Positions 1-6,733 of a stretch of 7,151 nucleotides of DNA are shown here, piece after piece. The first letter of the stretch is position 1. Every line of letters starts with the position of its first letter. Under the pieces are notes generated by a model that was not told where the DNA came from, ran no database searches, and saw only the letters and a list, made by a program, of their open reading frames with translations. This DNA is from Bacteroidales bacterium (GTDB lineage: Bacteria; Bacteroidota; Bacteroidia; Bacteroidales; Muribaculaceae): positions 1 through 7,151 of the forward strand of contig JAUNCU010000146.1 in the NCBI GenBank assembly GCA_030526455.1. Reading direction: 5' to 3'. A program made the translations under genes and the position numbers.

Positions 1-351
1 GAGGTGCTGATTGTCGCGGGCATAGAGTTTCACCAGCATGGTGTAGGCGCCAGTGGTGAAGTGGCATTCCACGATTTCTGGGATTTTTTCGAGTTCGGGC
101 ACCACGGTGCGGTACATCGAGCCACGCTCGAGTTTGATACCTATGTAGGTGCAAGTGGTGTACCCCAGCATTTTAGGATCGACGTGATAGCCCGAGCCGG
201 TAATCACCTTCATGTCGATCATGCGCTGGATGCGCTGATGCACTGCTGCGCGCGACACGCCACATTCCTGCGCCACATCCTTAGAGGGAATGCGGGCATT
301 TTTCATTATGATTTGAAGTATCTTTTTGTCGAGATTGTCTATTCGTTCCAT
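1..351 (-). CDS. Lrp/AsnC-family transcriptional regulator, N-terminal 117 codons (runs off the left edge)
   Basis: The product should be a small DNA-binding regulator of the feast/famine (Lrp/AsnC) family, which usually controls amino-acid-responsive genes as dimers or octamers in the cytoplasm. Residues 1-60 form the winged helix-turn-helix: it opens MERIDNLDKKILQI, and the recognition-helix segment is GVSRAAVHQRIQRM (31-44), followed by KVITGSGYHVDP. From about residue 64 the RAM (effector-binding) domain begins, with the family-typical stretch IPEIVECHFTTGAYTMLVKL (90-109). Family members are about 150-160 residues, so some 35-45 residues are missing beyond base 1. The ATG at 351 is the first in-frame start after an in-frame TAG seven codons upstream, so this start is firm. 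There is no Shine-Dalgarno; the bases before the start are A/T-rich, as is usual in Bacteroidetes. It lies downstream of the helicase gene on the same strand but has its own promoter. The regulated genes cannot be read from this window. Confidence 0.93.
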   Translation of the reverse strand, partial: MERIDNLDKKILQIIMKNARIPSKDVAQECGVSRAAVHQRIQRMIDMKVITGSGYHVDPKMLGYTTCTYIGIKLERGSMYRTVVPELEKIPEIVECHFTTGAYTMLVKLYARDNQHL

Positions 352-384
352 CGTATCAATTATTTTTGGCTATTTGTTATGGCA

Positions 385-392
385 CAAATTTA
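385..392 (-). promoter_or_regulatory. Candidate -7 box of the Lrp-family gene
   Basis: Read on the minus strand this is TAAATTTG, an exact match to the Bacteroidetes -7 consensus TAnnTTTG. It would start transcription near 378-380 and give a leader of about 28 bases before the ATG at 351. No clear TTG/TTTG -33 element lies at the expected distance of about 20 bases. The spacer region carries an imperfect inverted repeat of T and A runs bounded by CG (396-412), the kind of AT-rich site that Lrp proteins bind. Autoregulation is therefore possible but only inferred. Confidence 0.5.
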
Positions 393-528
393 CTACGATT
401 TTTTGAAAAACGAATCATTTTGACGGATTTTTTATCAAATTTCCACACAAAAAAGCAAAAAAACACTCTATAATACCCAAAATTCACACCCATAATCTAA
501 CTTTTTGCCACAACCACACCCATAAAAC

Positions 529-571
529 GAATCACCCCATAACGGGAGCGTACTCCAGCATGGGGCGATTC
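529..571 (-). terminator. Probable hairpin terminator downstream of the helicase gene
   Basis: Twelve-base arms at 529-540 and 560-571 are complementary apart from one G-T pair (minus-strand arms GAATCGCCCCAT and ATGGGGTGATTC). The 19-base loop holds a second small stem, GGAG (545-548) with CTCC (553-556). On the minus strand the stem is followed by GTTTTAT, a short and imperfect T run. It lies 20 bases beyond the helicase stop codon, in the right place and orientation to end that transcript and separate it from the Lrp-family gene. The strong GC-rich stem makes a structural role likely. The weak T tract leaves termination strength uncertain. Confidence 0.6.
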
Positions 572-591
572 TATGAGTTTTCGGCACTTTT

Positions 592-3500
592 TCAGGCTTT
601 CAGCCTCAGCATTCCCTCGGCGTTTTCAACCTTGCCTTGGGCGATGAGGATTTGGAGGGCTTCGTTGAGCGCCAGGTCCACTTTCGCGCCACGGCGTGAG
701 AAGCCCAACTGCTTAGCCACGATGAGCGTGAGCGCCTCTTCGCGAATGGAGAGTTGCTCCTTCACCGCCGCCACGATGGCGTTCATCACCTCCACGATAG
801 GAATCTCGGTAATGTCGCGGCCATTGTGCTTGCGGTAGCCTGTGTAGGCCTCAGCCTGCTCCTTTGAGGTCCACACCGCTGCCGATGAGCCCACGAGTTG
901 CACGTGCAGATGACGGTTGGCCACGTCGGCCACGATGGTGAGCATCGATGGCGACACCCTTGCCAATCCACGGCAAGCACACATGCGGCGGCACAGGTAA
1001 GGCAGCGTCATGGGCTGCTCCACCTCCAGAATTTCCTTGGCGAGAACCTCATCGTCGAGGGTAGCCGATTTCTTCTTGGGCGTATATTCCTTGTAGGGCA
1101 ATTCGTCGGTAGCCACTTGCTCCACCTCCTCAGCCGCGATATCGAACACCGGCTTCACCTCGGGCTTCGCTTCTTCCTTAGGCTGCTGCTGAATCGCCGC
1201 CACGATGCGCTGAATCACGCGCTCGGGGTTGTTGAGCCAGTCGACGCTCCACACGCGCATCACGCGCCAGCCCAGCATCTTCAGCACGGTGGGCTGCACG
1301 ATTTCGCGGTCGCGGGTGGTGAGTGTGTCGCGATAGCCCACGCCGTCGAGCAGGATGCCAAACGAATAGTCGGCGCCATCGGCCACCGCCACGTCGACCT
1401 TGAATTTCGAGCGGCCGATGCTGGTGGACGCGTTGAAGCCGCGCTCGCTGAGCGCTTGGGCAATTTGCTGCGCAATCACAGTGTCGGCACTTTCCTTCAC
1501 GCAGAGCGCCGATTGCGTGAGCACTTGCTGCTCGGCATATTCCAGGAAGTGCTTCAAGCCCGCCACGCCACGCGCCTTCGAACGGCGAAGGTCCACTTGC
1601 GAAGCCTTGAGCGAGGAGAACACCATCATCTCGCGGCGCGCACGGCTCACCGCCACATTGAGGCGACGCTCGCCGCCGGCGTTGTTCAGCGGACCAAAGT
1701 TCATCGACACCTTGCCATCCTTGTCGGGGCCGTAGCCAATGGAGAAGAGCACCACGTCGCGCTCGTCGCCCTGCACGTTCTCAAGATTCTTCACAAAGAT
1801 GGGTTCATACATGGCGTCGGCGGCCTCACGCAGTTGCTTGTTGCCGTCGAGCAAGTCCATGAGCAAGTCTTCAATGAGGTTTTGCTGCACCACACTGAAG
1901 GCGATCACGCCGATGCTGCGCGATGCGCTGTCGGGCTCGGCAAGGCGGCGTGCAATCTCGGCCACAATGGCCTCGGCCTCTTTGCGGTTGGAGCGGCGTC
2001 CGCCCTTGTCGTATGTGCCCTCCACGAAGCGGTATTTCACCATGGTGGTCTGGTCGTCGACCGAGGGGAAGGTGATGAGTTCGCCGTCGTAGTATTCATT
2101 GTTGGAGAACGCAATGAGCGACTCGTGCTTCGAGCGGTAGTGCCAGTTGAGTTGGAGCGACGGAATCTCCAGCGTGCGGCAGTCTTCGAGAATGCTCTCC
2201 ATATCGTCGATATCGGCTTCGTCGTCGCTCACGTTGGTCGACGAGAAGAAACTGGTGGGCGGCATCTGTTTCGGGTCGCCTACCACCACCACAGCCTTAC
2301 CGCGGGCAATGGCGCCCACAGCCTCGCTGGTGGGCATCTGCGACGCCTCGTCGAAGATCACGAGGTCGAATTTATCCTGACTCAAATCCAGGAATTGCGC
2401 CACCGACATCGGGCTCATGAGCATGCATGGGCACAGGCGGGGCAAGAGGGTGGGAATCTTGTCGAAGAGGTCGCGCAGCGAGGTGCCACGGCCGCCGTTG
2501 GAGATGTTGCGGTTGAGCAACCCGATTTCGCTGCTGCTGTCGATATTGTCGGTCACGTGAGGGATGTTGGCCGCCAGGCGGGCGTAGAGTTCCTTCTGGC
2601 TGAGCAACTGGAATTCGTCGGTGAGTTGCTGGTAGCGTGCCACGGTTTCGTCGAAGATCGAGCCTTCGAAGGTGCGCAGCACTGCCGACTGTGCAATCTT
2701 CTCGGTGGCGATGTGCTTGAAGAGCGCCTTGAAGAAGCCGTCGCGCAAGGCATCCACAGCGATGGGCACTTCCTCAATCTTCCTAGCCACCACAGCCAAA
2801 CCCGCCTCAGCGAGTTCGTGCTTGAAGGCACACCACTGATACCAGTCGCGCGCTTTGTCGAGGTGGGCTTGCCATGCGTTCAGGGCGTCGGCGCAGTGGC
2901 GCAGTTTTTCGGCGCTGGGAAGATTGTCGGCGTCGAGGCTGAGCGCGAAATAGCGGTTCACCACCTCCTGAAGGCCGGCAATCTCGCGGTGCAGGGCATC
3001 ATAGTCCATGAGTTTGCCCAGCATGGCGTCGACGTCTTGCTCCAGCAGGTGCTGGTTGAACTGGCGCAACTTTTTCAAGTAGGCACGCTTGGCGAAGAAG
3101 CGTGGAATGAACCACTTCGCCTTCACGGCGCGCCACTCGTCGTAGAGGGCAGTGGCATCGTGGGCGAAGGCTTCCTCGCTGCAGTCGCGCATGATTTCGG
3201 CACGGAGGCCCTGCGCCTGCTCCAGTTGCGGGAGGCGACCGATGCCGCTCTGCACCACAGTGGCGGCGGCTTTCAGGCTGGCACGCATGGCGGCCACGTC
3301 GGCAAGGTCGGTTTCCTGGATGTGCAGGCCCAGCAGCGGATGCTGCGACGGATGTCCCACCAGCGCCACGATGGCGCCATATTTGCGGGCGAGCAGGTGG
3401 TCGTAGGCGTCGAGTTGGTCGATGGAGAAATGCTGCTGCAGTTCTTCGTCGGCGGTGTCGATATCGAGTGCGGGCGCCGCGATCGACTCGTAGCGCACGA

Positions 3501-5901
3501 TGCAGTCGTAGAGCGACATGCCTTCGCGGCCTTTCACGTCGTGGAGCGCCTCCATGTAGGCGATGAGTTTGCTGCGCTGCTGGAAGAGGTCGTCGGCCAT
3601 GGCGGCATATTCCTCGGGCTTCACAATGTGGGTCACGCCCAGGGCGAGTTTGAGTTGCTCCAGCACGTGGCGCTTGGTGATTTTATTGGAGTGCATCTCC
3701 AGGCAGAAGGGGGCGAGATTGATTTTCTCCAGTCGCTTCTGCACCACGCTCAGCGCCGCCATCTTCTCGGCCACGAAAAGCACGCGTTTGCCCTGGAAGA
3801 GGGCGTTGGCGATAAGATTGGTGATGGTCTGCGACTTACCCGTGCCGGGAGGGCCGTAGAGGATAAACGAGTGGCCTTGGCCGGCCTTCATCACCGCCGC
3901 CATCTGCGAGGAGTCGACGGGCACGGGCAGCGACAGGGCATTGGGCATCACTTGCTTGTCGGCAAGTTTCAGGTCGCCCGCCACGGGTTCGGGGGCGAAC
4001 ACGAGTTTCTGCTCCACGAGGCTTCTCACCACATCGCTCTCGAGCAACTCGTCGCGGTGGTTGTGGATATCGTTCCACATGAGGAACTTGCTGAACGAGA
4101 ATACGCCCAGGATGCATTCCTCTTCCACATCCCAGCGCTTCTTGTGCTTGAGCACGTCTCTGATGATGGCGAAGATTTTCACCACGTCCACGCCATGCTC
4201 GTCGGCGGGCAGCGGGTCGAGGCCGGGGATGGTGATGTCGAAGTTTTGGCGAAGGAATTCTATGAGGGTGATATTGAGCACGATGTCTTCGTCGCGGCTG
4301 CGGATGTAGTAGTCGCCTTTCTTGTACACCATCTCCACGGGCAGCATCAAGATGGGCGCATAGCGGGGCGTTTCGCTCACGTCGGTTTCAAACCACCGCA
4401 GCGTGCCGATGGCAAGAAACAGCGCATTGGCACCCGTTTCTTCGATGGCGTTGCGCGAGGCACGGTAGATGTTTTTCAGTGTGGCACGCGTGTCGCCCTC
4501 GGTGGTGTAGGTGTGGAGGGTGCGGTGCTTGATATCGTCGGTCACGAGTGTTTGCAGTTCGGGATGCATTTTCGAGCGCATCAGCCGCTCTTCGCCCAGG
4601 AAGTTCATCTCCACGGCGGGCTTGGGCATGATCACGTATTCCTGCCCATCCTGCAGATAGTCCTCCACAAGGTCGACATTGAAGGAGATGAACTGAATGG
4701 CCTTCTGGCGCAGATAGAGGTTGAGCATGGAGTTGCGCAGCGAGAAGTCGAGCAGTTTGCGCTCCCAGATGTCGAGTTTGGTGACCTCGCGCTTCGAATC
4801 GGCGATTTTGCTCAGGTCGTAGCGAGAGTGCTCGCGCACGTTGAGCATACACTCGTCGTGGGCCACGCCATCGGCGAGAATTTCCACAGCGCCAGTGTTT
4901 TGCGTGGTGAGGGGCAGCGGCAAGATGCGCTCCAGGCGGCAGCGACGCACGTCGATAAACATCTCGAAGGCGTCGGTGTCGGCCAAATTCTTGGTGGCGA
5001 TCACTTGCGCCTTCTCAAACGAGGTGCTCTCCTGTGCCACCTGCGTGCATTCCAGCACCAGCATCTCGTCGATGCCATCGGCACACTTTTTCTCCAGATA
5101 GGAATAGTCGTCGCACACGCTGTAGGGGCAACTGTCGTCCACAAGCCACACCGCCAGATAGGCGTGGCCCTTCTGAAGCACGATGCAACTATTGATGCCC
5201 ACACTCTCGAGCACACTGGCAAAAAGCAGCGTGAACTCGATGCAATTGCCCAACTTCGTGGCCAGCACCTGGTGGGGAAGCGTGACCCTCTGCCCCACTT
5301 CCTCATACGAAGCGGGCACAGCACGATACACGAGGTTCTCGCCGTGCAGCGCGCCATATACCGCCGCCACCTGCTTGCGCACCTCGAGCGTACTGCCACT
5401 CTGATACTCGGTGAACGACGAAGATCCGGTGATTTCCTTCAGCACCGCCGCAGCCTTGAGCACCACATTGCCCACAGCCGGGTGATTAGGCGTCACAAAC
5501 GAGGCAAGGCACTGCGGCTGAATGCTCGTGCCCAACCACTGGTCGTAGGCCATGATTTCGATGTCGTAGTCCTGCTCATGCACCACACGCTTTTCAGACG
5601 AGAATGCATCGGCAATCACCGTGATGCGAAACGAAGTGGCGATTTTCTCCGTGAGACTGGCAATGCGCGAGGCATCGGGCACGATGCTCACATCCTGCAG
5701 GCGGAGTTTCTTCTTCGCCTTCAGTACATCGATCACGGGAGAACGGAAATCGCGGAAGTATTCACCCGAGCACTCCACCACCACATTCTGCAGGTCGGCG
5801 GTGCCCGAATTGCGAATCGCAAGCGTCTGACACACAGGCATGTGATTTGTCACCAACGACAAATTCACCGAAGTAAGGTAATCTAATTCAAGTTTAATCA
5901 T
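592..5901 (-). CDS. DUF4011 / SF1 helicase / Vsr-like nuclease / DUF3320 protein (Hhe-like putative anti-phage protein)
   Basis: A complete 1769-residue cytoplasmic protein with no signal peptide or membrane segment. Visible parts: a beta-rich N-terminal region (1-150); a transglutaminase-like domain (about 175-270) with GNC (Cys220), KGH (His246) and an Asp at 264 or 265; DUF4011 from about 373 with the hallmark KLDIWERKLLDFSLRNSMLN; and a UPF1-like superfamily 1 helicase. The helicase has a Q motif (DSSQ, 663-666), Walker A GPPGTGKS (683-690), Walker B VIFDEASQ (1181-1188), motif III GDPKQMPP (1208-1215), HYRS (1254-1257), motif V VQGDERD (1376-1382) and motif VI NVAVSRAR (1415-1422). About 450 mostly helical residues separate Walker A from Walker B. 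A Vsr/MTES_1575-type nuclease domain follows (1471-1570: KVDVAV, LLDG, GWRVMRVWSVDW), then a charged Pro/Glu linker and a C-terminal DUF3320 region (about 1698-1755). All helicase motifs look intact. The ATG at 5901 is the first start after an in-frame TAG at 5914-5916. DUF4011-helicase-Vsr is, from memory, the architecture of the defence system Hhe; a nucleic-acid translocase/nuclease acting on phage DNA is inferred. Confidence 0.93.
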   Translation of the reverse strand: MIKLELDYLTSVNLSLVTNHMPVCQTLAIRNSGTADLQNVVVECSGEYFRDFRSPVIDVLKAKKKLRLQDVSIVPDASRIASLTEKIATSFRITVIADAFSSEKRVVHEQDYDIEIMAYDQWLGTSIQPQCLASFVTPNHPAVGNVVLKAAAVLKEITGSSSFTEYQSGSTLEVRKQVAAVYGALHGENLVYRAVPASYEEVGQRVTLPHQVLATKLGNCIEFTLLFASVLESVGINSCIVLQKGHAYLAVWLVDDSCPYSVCDDYSYLEKKCADGIDEMLVLECTQVAQESTSFEKAQVIATKNLADTDAFEMFIDVRRCRLERILPLPLTTQNTGAVEILADGVAHDECMLNVREHSRYDLSKIADSKREVTKLDIWERKLLDFSLRNSMLNLYLRQKAIQFISFNVDLVEDYLQDGQEYVIMPKPAVEMNFLGEERLMRSKMHPELQTLVTDDIKHRTLHTYTTEGDTRATLKNIYRASRNAIEETGANALFLAIGTLRWFETDVSETPRYAPILMLPVEMVYKKGDYYIRSRDEDIVLNITLIEFLRQNFDITIPGLDPLPADEHGVDVVKIFAIIRDVLKHKKRWDVEEECILGVFSFSKFLMWNDIHNHRDELLESDVVRSLVEQKLVFAPEPVAGDLKLADKQVMPNALSLPVPVDSSQMAAVMKAGQGHSFILYGPPGTGKSQTITNLIANALFQGKRVLFVAEKMAALSVVQKRLEKINLAPFCLEMHSNKITKRHVLEQLKLALGVTHIVKPEEYAAMADDLFQQRSKLIAYMEALHDVKGREGMSLYDCIVRYESIAAPALDIDTADEELQQHFSIDQLDAYDHLLARKYGAIVALVGHPSQHPLLGLHIQETDLADVAAMRASLKAAATVVQSGIGRLPQLEQAQGLRAEIMRDCSEEAFAHDATALYDEWRAVKAKWFIPRFFAKRAYLKKLRQFNQHLLEQDVDAMLGKLMDYDALHREIAGLQEVVNRYFALSLDADNLPSAEKLRHCADALNAWQAHLDKARDWYQWCAFKHELAEAGLAVVARKIEEVPIAVDALRDGFFKALFKHIATEKIAQSAVLRTFEGSIFDETVARYQQLTDEFQLLSQKELYARLAANIPHVTDNIDSSSEIGLLNRNISNGGRGTSLRDLFDKIPTLLPRLCPCMLMSPMSVAQFLDLSQDKFDLVIFDEASQMPTSEAVGAIARGKAVVVVGDPKQMPPTSFFSSTNVSDDEADIDDMESILEDCRTLEIPSLQLNWHYRSKHESLIAFSNNEYYDGELITFPSVDDQTTMVKYRFVEGTYDKGGRRSNRKEAEAIVAEIARRLAEPDSASRSIGVIAFSVVQQNLIEDLLMDLLDGNKQLREAADAMYEPIFVKNLENVQGDERDVVLFSIGYGPDKDGKVSMNFGPLNNAGGERRLNVAVSRARREMMVFSSLKASQVDLRRSKARGVAGLKHFLEYAEQQVLTQSALCVKESADTVIAQQIAQALSERGFNASTSIGRSKFKVDVAVADGADYSFGILLDGVGYRDTLTTRDREIVQPTVLKMLGWRVMRVWSVDWLNNPERVIQRIVAAIQQQPKEEAKPEVKPVFDIAAEEVEQVATDELPYKEYTPKKKSATLDDEVLAKEILEVEQPMTLPYLCRRMCACRGLARVSPSMLTIVADVANRHLHVQLVGSSAAVWTSKEQAEAYTGYRKHNGRDITEIPIVEVMNAIVAAVKEQLSIREEALTLIVAKQLGFSRRGAKVDLALNEALQILIAQGKVENAEGMLRLKA

Positions 5902-6059
5902 CTCAGTATCTGGCTAATAATTGTTATTGCTATAGGAGAAAAGAATCCTCATCACATCGAATAATCGTGGCAAGTGAATGTGTTTTCATTACCATGCGTC
6001 AAAAAAAAGAAACTCCACACATGGCCACGGTCTTTCAGTTAAAAGGCATCATCTAAACC
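5902..6059 (-). other. Predicted 5' leader of the helicase mRNA with short upstream reading frames
   Basis: If transcription starts just downstream of the -7 box at 6066-6073, the mRNA has a leader of roughly 155 bases. It contains several short ATG-started frames on the minus strand: a two-codon ATG-GTT-TAG, a five-codon MMPFN, a seven-codon MCGVSFF, and a 21-codon frame from 5995 to 5930 (MVMKTHSLATIIRCDEDSFLL). The last ends 28 bases before the helicase ATG. None has a ribosome binding site or a run of control codons, so a role in translation control is speculative. I see no strong stem-loop in this stretch. Confidence 0.35.
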
Positions 6060-6065
6060 ATAACG

Positions 6066-6096
6066 CAAAAGTAATAACTATTTTTCAAATTTCCAA
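6066..6096 (-). promoter_or_regulatory. Candidate Bacteroidetes-type promoter of the helicase gene
   Basis: On the minus strand the -7 box TACTTTTG (6066-6073) matches TAnnTTTG exactly. A TTG (6094-6096) lies exactly 20 bases upstream, the spacing expected for the -33 element of the Bacteroidetes primary sigma factor. The spacer is very AT-rich. Expected start of transcription is about 6059-6060. This is the best promoter match in the window, and it suggests the helicase gene is transcribed independently of the gene at 6995-7151. Confidence 0.6.
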
Positions 6097-6103
6097 CCCC
6101 CAG

Positions 6104-6121
6104 CCAGAAAACACCCCACCC
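6104..6121 (+). repeat. 18-bp direct repeat A, copy 1
   Basis: The 18 bases starting CCAGAAAACACC recur without change at 6585-6602, 481 bases away and in the same orientation. The two copies bracket the BIME-like element and the other duplicated blocks, as if they marked the outer limits of a composite repeat unit. Confidence 0.7.
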
Positions 6122-6168
6122 CAGCCTGTAAGAAAACCCAAAATAAGGCTCGCTAAAAAAACACTAGG

Positions 6169-6205
6169 AAATTGCCCACCGAACGCCAGGCGACCCCCCT
6201 CCGCC
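6169..6205 (+). repeat. 37-bp direct repeat B, copy 1
   Basis: This block, starting AAATTGCCCACCGAACGCCA, matches 6392-6428 at 34 of 37 positions in the same orientation, the differences being three base substitutions. Both copies are C-rich on the plus strand. The block makes GGRLAF..QF-like strings in spurious minus-strand frames, which is a translation artefact of the repeat and not evidence of coding. Confidence 0.75.
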
Positions 6206-6247
6206 GGTGTGTCAAAATTCACAAATACACCCAAAATCGGGAAATTC

Positions 6248-6347
6248 ATGGTAGGGACGCGATACATCGCGTCCGCATTAGGCGTTGGTAATCAAAATAA
6301 TAGTGCATTCGCCCTGGCGCGGACGCGATGTATCGCGTCCCTACTAT
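6248..6347. repeat. REP/BIME-like element: two inverted GTAG-headed palindromes
   Basis: Two 26-base arms, 6251-6276 and 6319-6344, are perfect reverse complements of each other, and pairing can extend three more bases outward with one G-T pair. Each arm begins, at its outer end, with the tetranucleotide GTAG followed by its own palindrome GGACGCGAT-AC-ATCGCGTCC. The arms can thus fold singly into short hairpins or together into one long stem around a 42-base centre. GTAG followed by a palindrome is the signature of repetitive extragenic palindromes mobilised by REP-associated tyrosine transposases (RAYTs), and an inverted pair is a BIME. The GC-rich arms stand out from their surroundings. 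No transposase gene is in the window, so this is a non-autonomous copy. It lies upstream of the helicase promoter. Confidence 0.8.
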
Positions 6348-6365
6348 ATTCTGGGTTCTGCAACA

Positions 6366-6398
6366 ATGGTTAACTCCATGCAAGCGAGCGAAAATTGC
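6366..6398 (+). repeat. 33-bp perfect direct repeat C, copy 1
   Basis: The 33 bases starting ATGGTTAACTCCATGCAAGC are repeated without a mismatch at 6446-6478, 80 bases downstream. The first 14 bases can form a small ATGG/CCAT hairpin. The end of this copy overlaps repeat B copy 2. I do not recognise the family. Confidence 0.85.
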
Positions 6399-6428
6399 CC
6401 ATCGAACGCCAGGCGACCACCCACCGCC
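6392..6428 (+). repeat. 37-bp direct repeat B, copy 2
   Basis: Matches 6169-6205 at 34 of 37 positions. It overlaps the last seven bases of repeat C copy 1, so the B and C units share a boundary (AAATTGC). This is consistent with a composite repeat that has been partly duplicated. Confidence 0.75.
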
Positions 6429-6440
6429 GTCGGAGACGGC
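6426..6440. repeat. Short perfect hairpin inside the repeat cluster
   Basis: GCCGTC (6426-6431) and GACGGC (6435-6440) form a six-base GC-rich stem around the loop GGA. It sits between repeat B copy 2 and repeat C copy 2. There is no T run on either side, so it is not a convincing terminator. Confidence 0.5.
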
Positions 6441-6445
6441 TTATT

Positions 6446-6478
6446 ATGGTTAACTCCATGCAAGCGAGCGAAAATTGC
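6446..6478 (+). repeat. 33-bp perfect direct repeat C, copy 2
   Basis: Identical to 6366-6398. After this copy the sequence diverges from repeat B and enters a hairpin at 6468-6490. Confidence 0.85.
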
Positions 6479-6490
6479 GCAGCAATTCGC
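6468..6490. repeat. Hairpin at the end of repeat C copy 2
   Basis: AATTGC (6473-6478) pairs with GCAATT (6482-6487) around the three-base loop GCA. Beyond a two-base bulge the stem continues with GCG (6468-6470) against CGC (6488-6490). Copy 1 of repeat C lacks the right-hand arm. No function is evident. Confidence 0.45.
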
Positions 6491-6584
6491 GAGCGCGGCT
6501 TGGAGATAAGGAGCCACAAAGGGGAAGAGCCTCGGAGAGGGTCGGTTATGGTAGCAACTCGAGTTTTCGGACGGCCTCCCCACA

Positions 6585-6602
6585 CCAGAAAACACCCCAC
6601 CC
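6585..6602 (+). repeat. 18-bp direct repeat A, copy 2
   Basis: Identical to 6104-6121. It marks the right end of the duplicated-block cluster, after which the base composition switches sharply to AT-rich. Confidence 0.7.
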
Positions 6603-6614
6603 TGGCACCCCATC

Positions 6615-6647
6615 TTTATAACAAAAGAACCGTCCCTTTGTTATAAA
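6615..6647. repeat. Variable-stem hairpin with GAACCGTCCC loop, copy 1
   Basis: Eleven-base perfect arms TTTATAACAAA (6615-6625) and TTTGTTATAAA (6637-6647) enclose an 11-base loop, AGAACCGTCCC. The ten bases GAACCGTCCC (GGGACGGTTC on the minus strand) recur in the loop of the hairpin at 6734-6761, although the two stems differ in sequence. Neither strand has a following T run that would make it a standard terminator. Confidence 0.75.
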
Positions 6648-6733
6648 TAATCTTATAATATATAATTAGATATGTTATTTTTAAAACAATATCAAAACAA
6701 AACTACACCTAAAGAATAAATACTATCACATAA

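Noticed and set aside
4..423. A 139-codon plus-strand frame at the left edge
   Set aside because: It is antisense to the clear Lrp/AsnC-family gene and runs on into AT-rich promoter DNA. The product has no family resemblance.
898..5886. A 1662-codon plus-strand open frame opposite the helicase gene
   Set aside because: It uses the exact complementary triplets of the real gene and is open only because TTA, CTA and TCA codons are absent there. Its translation is rich in His, Val, Leu and Gly with no domain, as expected from an antisense frame.
5978..6373. A 131-codon plus-strand frame in the spacer
   Set aside because: It runs across the helicase leader and promoter and both arms of the BIME-like element, which is not expected for a protein gene, and it shows no domain.
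6366..6478. Two perfect 33-bp repeats with a 47-bp gap, resembling a minimal CRISPR array
   Set aside because: There are only two copies, the gap itself contains part of another local repeat (B), and no cas gene is present.
6344..6613. Overlapping minus-strand frames giving repeated strings such as GGRLAF and ACMELTI
   Set aside because: The repeated peptide strings come from DNA repeats B and C read in different frames. The two overlapping frames are equally open, which argues against coding.
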